From: Clostridiales bacterium UBA4039
GTDB taxonomy: Bacteria > Bacillota > Clostridia > Lachnospirales > Vallitaleaceae
Assembly (NCBI GenBank): GCA_002382805.1
Contig: DGAD01000036.1
Span: 1 to 47,539 of the forward strand
DNA: 47,539 nt
Reading direction: 5' to 3'
The position numbers were made by a program, and so were the translations under genes. Below the pieces are notes generated by a model. The model was given only the letters and a program-made list of their open reading frames with translations. It was not told the DNA's origin and made no database searches. Numbering within the stretch: position 1 is the stretch's first letter; each line of letters opens with the position of its first letter. Of this stretch, positions 40,531 through 47,539 are shown piece after piece.

Positions 40531-41362
40531 ACTAGGTGAGTTTCAAACATTAACGATGGTACGACGTACAGATTTTGGAATCTATTTATCAGACAATCCG
40601 ACAGAAGATCCGGAAGGAATTTTGTTGCCAAATAAAGAAGTGCCGGAAGATATTGAACAGGGTGATCAACTCGATGTATTTATTTACAAAGACTCAGAAG
40701 ACCGTCTGATTAGTACATGTCATACACCTAAGATAACGATGGGAGAGATAAAAAAGTTACGTGTAGTTCAATTGACAAAAATAGGTGCCTTTTTAGATTG
40801 GGGACTGTTGAAAGATTTATTTTTGCCCTTTAAAGAGCAAATTGGACGCCTCCAAGAAGGAGAATCCTATTTAGTAGGGCTATATATTGATAAGTCTGAG
40901 CGATTGTGTGCAACAATGAAGTTGTCTAAATTATTATCAGCAGAATCACCCTATAAAGAAGGTGACCGAGTTACATCCACTATTTTTAGTATGAATAGAG
41001 ATTATGGACTTTTTGTAGCTGTTGAAGGCAAGTATCATGGAATGTTACCACAAAAAGAAGTGACAAAGCATTATGCCATCGGAGACCAAATCAAGGCAAA
41101 GATTGCCAAGGTCAATGGAGATGGTAAATTAGTGCTGACCTTAAAAGAGGACGGCTTTGTGCAAATGGAAGCTGATGAAAAAGTGGTCTATGAAGCGCTT
41201 TTAAATAATGGAGGATTTTTACCTTTAAATGATAAATCAGATAAGGATATTATTAATAAGGAACTCCACCTGAGTAAAAGAGCTTTTAAACGTTCTGTTG
41301 GACGGTTAATGAAATCAGGTAAAATCATTCAGACAGAGCAAGGCATCGAAATAAAAAAATAA
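40523..41362 (+). CDS. cvfB: S1-like RNA-binding protein CvfB/YitL
   Basis: 279 residues. Tandem S1-like OB folds: residues about 1-65 (MIKLGEFQTLTMVRRTDFGIYLS), 68-135 (KKLRVVQLTKIGAFLDWGL) and 145-210 (EGDRVTSTIFSMNRDYGLFVAVEGKYHG), then a winged helix (about 215-279, KELHLSKRAFKRSVGRLMKSGKI). This is the architecture of CvfB, an RNA-binding protein linked to virulence-factor regulation in Staphylococcus aureus; its molecular role in Clostridia is unclear. AAGGAG precedes the ATG and the start lies in the end of aroK. It is the last gene of the nad-aro operon. Confidence 0.9.
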   Translation: MIKLGEFQTLTMVRRTDFGIYLSDNPTEDPEGILLPNKEVPEDIEQGDQLDVFIYKDSEDRLISTCHTPKITMGEIKKLRVVQLTKIGAFLDWGLLKDLFLPFKEQIGRLQEGESYLVGLYIDKSERLCATMKLSKLLSAESPYKEGDRVTSTIFSMNRDYGLFVAVEGKYHGMLPQKEVTKHYAIGDQIKAKIAKVNGDGKLVLTLKEDGFVQMEADEKVVYEALLNNGGFLPLNDKSDKDIINKELHLSKRAFKRSVGRLMKSGKIIQTEQGIEIKK

Positions 41363-41378
41363 ATATAATAATTTAGAT

Positions 41379-41407
41379 TTGACAGATAAGCACATGCATG
41401 CTATAAT
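41379..41407 (+). promoter_or_regulatory. Consensus promoter of infC-rpmI-rplT
   Basis: TTGACA (41379-41384), 17-bp spacer, TATAAT (41402-41407), with TGC directly before the -10 (extended form). It is the strongest promoter in the window, fitting a ribosomal protein operon. Confidence 0.93.
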
Positions 41408-41412
41408 AATCT

Positions 41413-41551
41413 TCGGATTACAGGAAGTAGAGTTTTGATCCACTCTCACCTAAGGGTAATTAAGCGCTTGGGTTAATAATCGGACTTATTATGCATGTGC
41501 ATAGGATGAGTTATGTATTATTGTGAGTGGATAGGAAACTATCCATTTTTT
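41413..41551 (+). promoter_or_regulatory. L20-type leader (antiterminator/terminator switch) before infC
   Basis: A structured 140-nt leader in the position where Firmicutes carry the L20-binding attenuator. ATCCACTC (41438-41445) is complementary to GAGTGGAT (41525-41532). The latter overlaps the 5' arm of the terminator stem TGGATAG (41528-41534), whose partner is CTATCCA (41539-41545) with a T-run to 41551. The long-range pairing would be the antiterminator, and L20 binding would favour termination. That mechanism is known from Bacillus; the pairing here is read directly. Confidence 0.82.
41528..41551 (+). terminator. Attenuator terminator in the infC leader
   Basis: 7-bp stem TGGATAG/CTATCCA with a GAAA tetraloop (41535-41538) and six T residues. 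It ends transcription before infC when the upstream antiterminator does not form. Confidence 0.92.
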
Positions 41552-41592
41552 ATTGTAACTATATATTTTATTGATTCAGGAGGTGTCGGACA

Positions 41593-42105
41593 ATTAGCGA
41601 CTATATGATTAATGAGCAAATACGAGACAAAGAAGTACGTCTTGTAGGAGCGGACGGGGAACAATTAGGAGTTGTATCCGTAAAGGAAGCACAAGCAATG
41701 GCCAGGGAACAAGGACTTGACTTAGTAAAGGTTGCACCGAAAGCTAAACCACCGGTGTGTAAGATTATTGATTTTGGTAAGTTTAGATACGAGCAAACGA
41801 AACGAGAAAAAGAGGCTAAGAAGAAACAAAACATTATAAGTGTAAAAGAAGTGCGTTTGTCGCCGAATATTGAGGAACACGATATTAATACTAAGATGAA
41901 GCAAGCAAACAAGTTTTTGACCAAAGGTGATAAAGTGAAAGTTTCCGTTCGATTTAGAGGTCGTGAATTAGCTCACACATCCGTTGGTAGAACGATTTTA
42001 TTAGAATTTGCAAAAGACTTGGAAGAAATTGCTGAAATTGAAAAAAGACCTAAAATGGAAGGTAGAAGCATGGTTATGTTTCTTACACCTAAAAAGGCAA
42101 AATAG
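41593..42105 (+). CDS. infC: Translation initiation factor IF-3
   Basis: Binds the 30S subunit and controls start-codon selection. I place the start at the ATT codon at 41593, exactly 7 nt after AGGAGGTG (41578-41585). The first ATG (41605) lies 19 nt from it and would remove the residues SDYM before INEQIR. AUU starts are characteristic of infC, because IF-3 discriminates against them and so controls itself. 170 residues. The N-terminal domain has INEQIRDKEVRLVGADGEQLG, then a Lys-rich linker and the C-terminal domain with KVSVRFRGRELAH. First gene of infC-rpmI-rplT. Confidence 0.94.
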   Translation: MSDYMINEQIRDKEVRLVGADGEQLGVVSVKEAQAMAREQGLDLVKVAPKAKPPVCKIIDFGKFRYEQTKREKEAKKKQNIISVKEVRLSPNIEEHDINTKMKQANKFLTKGDKVKVSVRFRGRELAHTSVGRTILLEFAKDLEEIAEIEKRPKMEGRSMVMFLTPKKAK

Positions 42106-42140
42106 TTAGTAATAATTACAATTTATAAGGAGGAAACATC

Positions 42141-42338
42141 ATGCCAAAAATGAAAACACACCGCGGCGCTGCTAAGAGATTTAAAGCGACAGGTACAGGT
42201 AAATTAAAGAGAAGTAAAGCGTACAAACGCCATATTTTAACCAAAAAAAGTCCTAAGACAAAGAGAAATCTTAGACAAGCAACTATGATGGATTCATCAA
42301 ATGAAAAGGTAATTAAGAAATTATTACCATATCTATAA
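42141..42338 (+). CDS. rpmI: 50S ribosomal protein L35
   Basis: 65 residues, strongly basic. [20 protein letters not shown] is the family start; [20 protein letters not shown] and a short C-terminal KKLLPYL complete it. AAGGAGG lies before the ATG. Between infC and rplT, the standard order. Confidence 0.97.
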   Translation: MPKMKTHRGAAKRFKATGTGKLKRSKAYKRHILTKKSPKTKRNLRQATMMDSSNEKVIKKLLPYL

Positions 42339-42359
42339 TAATCGATTGGAGGTTTAAAC

Positions 42360-42719
42360 ATGGCAAGAATTAAAGGTGCGATGCACACAAAGAAAAGACG
42401 TAATCGTGTATTAAAGTTAGCTAAAGGATATAGAGGCGCTAAGAGCAAACAATTTAGAACAGCTAAACAAGCCGTTATGAAGTCTGGTGTATATTCATAT
42501 GTAGGTCGTCGTCTTAAGAAAAGAGACTTCCGTAAATTATGGATTGCTCGTATTAACGCAGCAACACGTGCTAACGGAATGAGCTATTCAACATTTATGC
42601 ATGGATTAAAATTAGCAGGAATCGAAATTAACCGTAAGATGTTAGCAGAAATGGCTGTCAATGATCAAGCGGCATTTACATCTCTTGTTGAGACAGCAAA
42701 AGGAAAAGTTAACGCATAA
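42360..42719 (+). CDS. rplT: 50S ribosomal protein L20
   Basis: 119 residues. Starts [20 protein letters not shown], then the [14 protein letters not shown] stretch and [20 protein letters not shown], all typical. Besides binding 23S rRNA early in assembly, L20 represses this operon in Firmicutes by binding the leader. TTGGAGG precedes the ATG; 21 nt separate it from rpmI. Confidence 0.97.
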   Translation: MARIKGAMHTKKRRNRVLKLAKGYRGAKSKQFRTAKQAVMKSGVYSYVGRRLKKRDFRKLWIARINAATRANGMSYSTFMHGLKLAGIEINRKMLAEMAVNDQAAFTSLVETAKGKVNA

Positions 42720-42740
42720 GTTTATATAAAATGTGTCCTA

Positions 42741-42783
42741 AAAAAGGCAATTCTATGGTTAAGACTATAGAATTGCTTTTTTT
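42741..42783 (+). terminator. Terminator of infC-rpmI-rplT
   Basis: 10-bp stem GCAATTCTAT (42747-42756) and ATAGAATTGC (42767-42776), preceded by A residues and followed by seven T residues. Confidence 0.95.
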
Positions 42784-42904
42784 GAAATTAATCAGGAAAT
42801 TTGAAACTTTTTCACGTGATTATACGTCTTATAGTAGAAGGCTTTGATAAATTATTAAAAGTGGATTAAAAAATCACAAAGGCATATGAAAGAAGCCTAT
42901 TATA

Positions 42905-42918
42905 TGATAATATTATCA
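42905..42918. repeat. Perfect 14-bp palindrome upstream of the ABC permease
   Basis: TGATAATATTATCA lies 52 bp before the GTG start of the FtsX-like permease gene, in the 187-bp gap after the ribosomal operon. It could be an operator or a weak leader hairpin. I found no convincing promoter here; TTGATA (42844-42849) with TAAAAA (42867-42872) at 17 bp is only a weak candidate. Confidence 0.5.
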
Positions 42919-42969
42919 GAGGTTTGAGCATAAAAATATATAAATGTGTAAAGAAAAGAGGTAAGTGGT

Positions 42970-44370
42970 GTGAGAATTTTAAAACATGGGTTTTTAAGTT
43001 TAGTCAGAAAACCGGCAAAAGTATTAATGATTTTTGCAATATTATTTGTTGTATTTAGTCTGCTGTTTACAGGTGTCATCATTCAAAACAGTATTGATGA
43101 GTCAAAAGTGTTTATACGAAAACAGCTAGGTGCAGCAGTTGAATATAAGGCGGATTATCAGAAGGCATACAGTGAAGAACTTGAAGACGAAGAATATATG
43201 AAGTTGCAGCTATCTAAAACAGTTGCAGAAGATATTGCAAAAGATCCGGTTGTTCAGCAAGTCTATTATTCCAACTCCAACTCGCTCATGAGCAAAGAAT
43301 TAAAAACGGCGGAATATTGGGAGCGTGACGGTCAAAAAGAATATTATGACAATACATACATTGATGAGGACGGTAATGAAATCAAAGACAATGTATACTT
43401 CCAATTAAATGGAGGAAATGTTGCTGAACCCCTTGAATTTTCAGAAGGCGATTATTACTTGGTGGATGGAGAGTTCCCGACCCAAGATCAAGTAAAAGAA
43501 GGCTATCCTTATGTTTTAATTACGCGTGAGCTTGCAGAACGTAATAATTTTGTGACAGGTGATCTTATAGAATTATTTGATTGGGAAGAAAATACATATG
43601 ACCTTGAAATCGTGGGAATATATGACGGTATTCAAGAAGGACATATGGGTAATAACCTTTTTGTGTCTTATGAATTTATCCGTGAAATGAATATGAATAT
43701 GTATCCTGATGATGAAGAGATGATGGAATACGTAAACCGTATTATTTTCATGTTAGCTGACCCACTAGAAGTTGATGGTTTTGTTGAACGTAACACGAGC
43801 AAATTACCATCAGAATATAACTATCTTGATGCGGCAACAACACAATTTGACACCTTGACAAAACCTTTGGATTTAATTTCTCTCATTGCATCCTTACTTA
43901 TCTGGGTTGTCTTTGGCGCCGGAATTATCATTATTATAGCTATCGTTAGTATCTTTGTCCGTGACCGTAAGTTTGAAGTGGGACTATTGCTTTCAAGCGG
44001 TGAGTCAAAGCTACGTATTGTTATGCAGTTTATTTATGAGATTTTATGTATTGGACTGGTAGCCTTTGTATTAGCTATTTTGATGAGTAATATCTCCAGT
44101 GCATTTGTCAGTGATTGGATTGTAGAAAATCAGCTGGTTGAAGAAGAAGCAGCACCGGGAAGTAGAGATGATATGTATTATGGATATTATGATACGAATG
44201 TATTTGGTGATGTGGATATGAATAATATCGCAGAAGACTTTAATGTCTCTATGAACCAAGAAGTTATTTGGAAATTGTTTGTGATTAATATTGCATTACT
44301 AATCTTTGCAAGTTTAGTTCCGCTGTCGATTATAATGATGTTTAATCCAAGACAAGTACTGCAAGACTAA
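42970..44370 (+). CDS. FtsX/MacB-type ABC transporter permease
   Basis: 466 residues. One N-terminal membrane helix (about 18-38, VLMIFAILFVVFSLLFTGV), a large extracellular domain of about 260 residues rich in Asp, Glu and Tyr, and three C-terminal helices (about 305-335, 355-378 and 440-460). This is the four-helix MacB/FtsX topology, used for mechanotransmission or export rather than classical import. The GTG start has AGAGG (42956-42960) 9 nt upstream. The ATPase gene follows after 14 nt, then a PASTA-repeat protein. A role at the cell envelope is inferred from context. Confidence 0.87.
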   Translation: MRILKHGFLSLVRKPAKVLMIFAILFVVFSLLFTGVIIQNSIDESKVFIRKQLGAAVEYKADYQKAYSEELEDEEYMKLQLSKTVAEDIAKDPVVQQVYYSNSNSLMSKELKTAEYWERDGQKEYYDNTYIDEDGNEIKDNVYFQLNGGNVAEPLEFSEGDYYLVDGEFPTQDQVKEGYPYVLITRELAERNNFVTGDLIELFDWEENTYDLEIVGIYDGIQEGHMGNNLFVSYEFIREMNMNMYPDDEEMMEYVNRIIFMLADPLEVDGFVERNTSKLPSEYNYLDAATTQFDTLTKPLDLISLIASLLIWVVFGAGIIIIIAIVSIFVRDRKFEVGLLLSSGESKLRIVMQFIYEILCIGLVAFVLAILMSNISSAFVSDWIVENQLVEEEAAPGSRDDMYYGYYDTNVFGDVDMNNIAEDFNVSMNQEVIWKLFVINIALLIFASLVPLSIIMMFNPRQVLQD

Positions 44371-44384
44371 GGGGGATGAAGAAG

Positions 44385-45083
44385 ATGGCACAAGAAAAAG
44401 AAATACAATTTGAATTAAAAGATATTAGTTATAGTTATATAGATGGTGGTAAAAAACGTGTTATTCTCAATGGTTTATCCTATGCTTTTGAAAAGGGAAA
44501 GTTCTACACGATTTTAGGTCCATCAGGTTCAGGAAAGAGTACACTTCTAGCGTTGGCCAGTGCTCTTGATAAGCCGGAATCCGGTCGTATTGAATACGAA
44601 GGACAAGATATTCAAAAGATTGGATTTACAAAATATCGACGAAACTGTATGGCGATTATTTTCCAAAAATATAACTTAACGGACTACCTTAATGGTGTTG
44701 AAAATGTTGAATCCAGTTTTTATATCACGGATAAAAAATCACCACCAAATAGAAAAGAGCTTTCATATAAGATATTAAGTAGCGTAGGAATTGTTCAATC
44801 TAAAGCGGATCGTCGGGTTAACAAGCTTTCCGGTGGAGAGCAGCAAAGGGTGGCTATAGCTAGAGCCTTAGCAAAAGACGTCTCCTTGGTTTTTGGTGAT
44901 GAGCCGACGGGCGCACTAGATACCGCAACATCACATGAAGTTATTGAATTATTTAAGCGACTATCAAAAGAGTATGGCAAGACGATTATTCTTGTGACTC
45001 ACTCGGATGAAGTTGCTGCATCTTCAGATATTGCATTACGTTTGCATGAGGGAAAACTGGAAGAGATGAAAGGAAACGCCTAA
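44385..45083 (+). CDS. ABC transporter ATP-binding protein (MacB/LolD type)
   Basis: 232 residues. Walker A is GPSGSGKST, the signature LSGGEQQRVAIARAL is followed by Walker B VFGDEPTGALDT and switch LVTHSDEVA; the PTGALD wording is typical for ATPases of FtsX-like permeases. An ATG at 44376 directly touches AAGGGGG (44369-44375), while the ATG at 44385 is spaced 9 nt and is preferred. The stop overlaps the start of the PASTA protein (TAATG), so the three proteins are probably made together. Confidence 0.92.
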   Translation: MAQEKEIQFELKDISYSYIDGGKKRVILNGLSYAFEKGKFYTILGPSGSGKSTLLALASALDKPESGRIEYEGQDIQKIGFTKYRRNCMAIIFQKYNLTDYLNGVENVESSFYITDKKSPPNRKELSYKILSSVGIVQSKADRRVNKLSGGEQQRVAIARALAKDVSLVFGDEPTGALDTATSHEVIELFKRLSKEYGKTIILVTHSDEVAASSDIALRLHEGKLEEMKGNA

Positions 45084-47539
45084 TGTCAAAAGAACCTAAA
45101 AAAAAGAGTTTTTTAGATGAATTTTCTGAGCCGAAGCCTGAAAGCTTCGGCGAAGAAGTTTTTGTCGCCAATAAAAGAAATTATAAACCGATCATTATCG
45201 GAGGTTCCATTGGTATCGTCATTGTGATTATTCTTCTCTATTTCTTAGTACTTAGAGGTGTTGAGGTTCCAGATATGAGTGAATGGAACGTCGGTCAGGT
45301 TAAAGAATGGACCGAAAAAAACAAAATCACCTTAATCGCTAAACAGGCGTTTAATCTAGAAGTGGACAATGATTATGTCGTAGAACAAAGTGTGGCTCCA
45401 GGAGAGCGGATACGAAAAGGTAAAGAGCTTGAAGTTATTTTTTCAAAGGGAGCCGATCCGGAAGAAAAAATCCAAATGATTGACCTTGATAATGCTATGT
45501 ATCCAGAAATTCAACAATGGATAGAAGAAAATCACTTAACCGGAGTCACCATCAAACGGGAAAATAGTGAAACCGTTGAAGCGGATGCTGTTATTGAATA
45601 TAAAATTATTGATGGATCTGAAGACGACTTTTTACGTAAAAATCGTGTTCGTATTACTATTTCACGAGGGCCTGAAGAAGTCTCAGATGTTATAAAAATC
45701 AAAGATTTCTACCGCTCTACAATGAATGAAGTGAATAAATGGGCGGAAGAAAACGATATTCTTGTATCTTTTTCAGAAGAAGAGAGTGAATATGTTGAAG
45801 CAGGGCTTGTTATTCGCCAAAGTGTTAAGGGGGGAGAAGAGATGCCAAGAAAAGACACATTAGAAGTGGTCATTTCTCTTGGTGAATCAGTAGAACTCCC
45901 TGACTTTGTTGGATTGACATCTTCAGAAGCTTCTAGTTTAGCTGGACTTAAGAATATTCAGATTTTTGTTCGAGAGGTAGACAGTACACGTGATTCTGGG
46001 CTTGTAGTATCTCAAGATTTAGAACCTGGAACATCAATACTTAGTGATGAAATTGTTACGATTAAGGTGTCAAAGGGTAATGCCAGAGTTCCAAGTTTTG
46101 TGAACCTTGACAAGCAATCTGCAGAAGTTTTAGCCCAGTCAATGGATATCACTGTCATCTTTAAAGAGGTGGAAACTGTAGACAAAACCAACGAGACTAT
46201 TTTATCCCAAAGCATAAAAAAAGGTACGATGGTTGATGAAAATGATACAATTATTCTTGAGGTCGCTAAGAACTCGGGTGTTCAAGTGATCGATATGACA
46301 GAGATGTCTAAGTTTGAAGCAGAACTTTGGGCGACACAAAATGAGATTTCATTGACTTTTATTGAACGTTATAGTGACCAGTATCCATTTGATACACTTT
46401 TTGGTCAAAGTGTGGTTGAGGGCATCATACCGGCAGGAGAGCAAATGTATGTCTATCAATCCTTAGGCAAAATCACTATTGATAATTTTAAAGGGAAAAG
46501 CCGTCTGGAACTTCTTGACTGGCAGAAAAATATTAATTCTAAAGGGGGCAATGTATTAGTAACCTATGAATACGTTGTCGATACGAACGAAACCCGAGGA
46601 ACCATTTTAGAGCAATCCATCAAAGAAGACTATATTGCATTAAATGCTATTGTGCATGTTGAAGTCTCAGGAACAGATAATGGTGTAATTGTACCGAAGA
46701 TGAGTTCATGGGACAAAGCTGAAATAGAAGCTTGGTGTGAACGTAACGATGTTCCTGTTCGCTTTGAAGAATACTATGATGAAGATGAACCAGCAGGTGA
46801 GATTATTTCACAAAACTACCGTGAAAAGCAAATTCCAAAGGATGAGCAACTTGTAATCCGTGTCTCACTCGGACCATTAGGAATTCCGGATTTCGTTGGA
46901 AAAGGACGCCTCTCTTTATTAGAATGGGTCAATGAGGTAAACTCAAAAGGCGCAGATATCGAAGTGGACTTTAGTACAGTGAAAAATACTACAGAGCCAA
47001 AAGGAACGATACTGTATCAGTCCGAGCGTGAAGAATATATTGATCTAGATGAAGAGATTGATGTGAAAATTTCCGGTTTTGACGGAGGAACTTTTGTCCG
47101 TGACCTGACAGATTTAACGCTTGATGAAGCTATTGCATGGTGTGCAGAAAATAAAATTGGCTTTGAAATTGATAAAGTTTATCACAGTACTGCAAATAAA
47201 GATATTGTAGTCGACCAAAGCTATAGCAATGATTATCTGCCTATCGGAAAGACTCTAGTCATTGAAATATCTCAGGGGAAAGTACCTGTAGAAGATTTCA
47301 CAGGAGAAAAAGTAAGCAAAATTCTAGACTGGCAAAAAGAAGTTAACCGAGAAGGGGCAAAGATTGATTTGGACTTTAATCGTTCATATGATAAAGACGA
47401 TATTATTGTAGATCAATCGCCAAGTGGAGGTTATGCAGATGTTGGTGATGACATAAGAGTAACGCTTGAAGCGTTGCCAGAACCAGAACCTGAGCCAACA
47501 CCAGAACCAACACCAGGGCCTGAACCGGAAGTGACCCCA
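45083..47539 (+). CDS. Membrane-anchored protein with eleven PASTA-like repeats (partial at 3' end)
   Basis: Open from the ATG at 45083 to the end of the window (819 codons, no stop). A charged cytoplasmic N-terminus of about 34 residues, a single membrane helix (about 38-57), then eleven tandem repeats of about 65 residues. Each ends in a pattern like VVEQSVAPGERIRKGKELEV, with VIRQSVKGG, ILSQSIKKG, IISQNYREK and VVDQSYSND in later copies. The protein then enters a Pro-Glu-rich tail. PASTA domains sense or bind peptidoglycan fragments in PrkC/StkP kinases and PBPs, but there is no kinase or transpeptidase domain here. The start overlaps the ATPase stop. Probable extracellular partner of the ABC permease. 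Confidence 0.85.
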   Translation, partial: MSKEPKKKSFLDEFSEPKPESFGEEVFVANKRNYKPIIIGGSIGIVIVIILLYFLVLRGVEVPDMSEWNVGQVKEWTEKNKITLIAKQAFNLEVDNDYVVEQSVAPGERIRKGKELEVIFSKGADPEEKIQMIDLDNAMYPEIQQWIEENHLTGVTIKRENSETVEADAVIEYKIIDGSEDDFLRKNRVRITISRGPEEVSDVIKIKDFYRSTMNEVNKWAEENDILVSFSEEESEYVEAGLVIRQSVKGGEEMPRKDTLEVVISLGESVELPDFVGLTSSEASSLAGLKNIQIFVREVDSTRDSGLVVSQDLEPGTSILSDEIVTIKVSKGNARVPSFVNLDKQSAEVLAQSMDITVIFKEVETVDKTNETILSQSIKKGTMVDENDTIILEVAKNSGVQVIDMTEMSKFEAELWATQNEISLTFIERYSDQYPFDTLFGQSVVEGIIPAGEQMYVYQSLGKITIDNFKGKSRLELLDWQKNINSKGGNVLVTYEYVVDTNETRGTILEQSIKEDYIALNAIVHVEVSGTDNGVIVPKMSSWDKAEIEAWCERNDVPVRFEEYYDEDEPAGEIISQNYREKQIPKDEQLVIRVSLGPLGIPDFVGKGRLSLLEWVNEVNSKGADIEVDFSTVKNTTEPKGTILYQSEREEYIDLDEEIDVKISGFDGGTFVRDLTDLTLDEAIAWCAENKIGFEIDKVYHSTANKDIVVDQSYSNDYLPIGKTLVIEISQGKVPVEDFTGEKVSKILDWQKEVNREGAKIDLDFNRSYDKDDIIVDQSPSGGYADVGDDIRVTLEALPEPEPEPTPEPTPGPEPEVTP

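Noticed and set aside
1..47539. CRISPR array, prophage, transposon, tRNA or rRNA genes
   Set aside because: No regularly spaced repeats, transposase or phage genes, or tRNA/rRNA-like segments were recognised in any intergenic gap.

Overview
The window looks like chromosomal DNA of a low-GC Gram-positive anaerobe of the class Clostridia. Evidence for this is AT-rich DNA, strong AGGAGG-type ribosome binding sites, lipoproteins with a lipobox, an infC-rpmI-rplT operon with an attenuating leader, an oxygen-sensitive glycyl radical enzyme, a hybrid cluster protein and several c-di-GMP/chemotaxis genes. I cannot name a species; a Lachnospirales-like lineage is only a guess. There are no rRNA or tRNA genes, insertion sequences, phage genes or CRISPR arrays. 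The last gene runs off the right edge.

Layout. 1-1.45 kb: minus-strand MATE exporter. 1.65-5.46 kb: glycine betaine ABC operon (opuAC-opuAB-opuAA) ending with a GntR/RCK_C regulator of the c-di-AMP-binding BusR type. 5.5-7.8 kb: TPR-GGDEF protein and a small methyltransferase. 7.86-13.05 kb: cobalamin riboswitch and terminator, then btuFCD, a divergent PduO-like adenosyltransferase and cbiA. 13.1-15.4 kb: a RimK-type ATP-grasp ligase coupled to a second protein whose motif order suggests a circularly permuted ATP-grasp. 15.4-19.7 kb: AraC regulator divergent from a large DUF5107/TPR protein. 19.7-22.4 kb: MarR regulator, MATE exporter and AAC(3)-type acetyltransferase behind a long palindromic operator. 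22.5-24.8 kb: chemoreceptor. 24.8-26.7 kb: hybrid cluster protein with a long, structured, possibly switching leader. 26.8-31.6 kb: MntR/DtxR-type regulator and a Mn/Zn ABC transporter whose two permeases both carry cytoplasmic winged-helix-like tails. 31.65-35.2 kb: second cobalamin riboswitch, B12-independent glycerol/diol dehydratase and its activase. 35.3-36.6 kb: PAS-GGDEF protein. 36.6-41.4 kb: nadA-nadB-nadC-aroK-cvfB. 41.4-42.8 kb: L20-type leader, infC (ATT start), rpmI, rplT. 42.9 kb to the end: FtsX-like ABC permease, ATPase and an open-ended membrane protein with eleven PASTA-like repeats.

How it fits together. Two cobalamin riboswitches frame a B12 economy. One limits corrinoid uptake when B12 is plentiful; the other probably shuts off the radical diol dehydratase that is only needed when B12-dependent dehydratase cannot work. 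Several operons appear to carry their own regulator and operator (BusR-like, MarR, MntR-like).

The least explained loci are the two-ligase ATP-grasp pair, the ABC-PASTA system, the structured hcp leader and the DUF5107/TPR protein. All functional statements come from motif reading without database searches.
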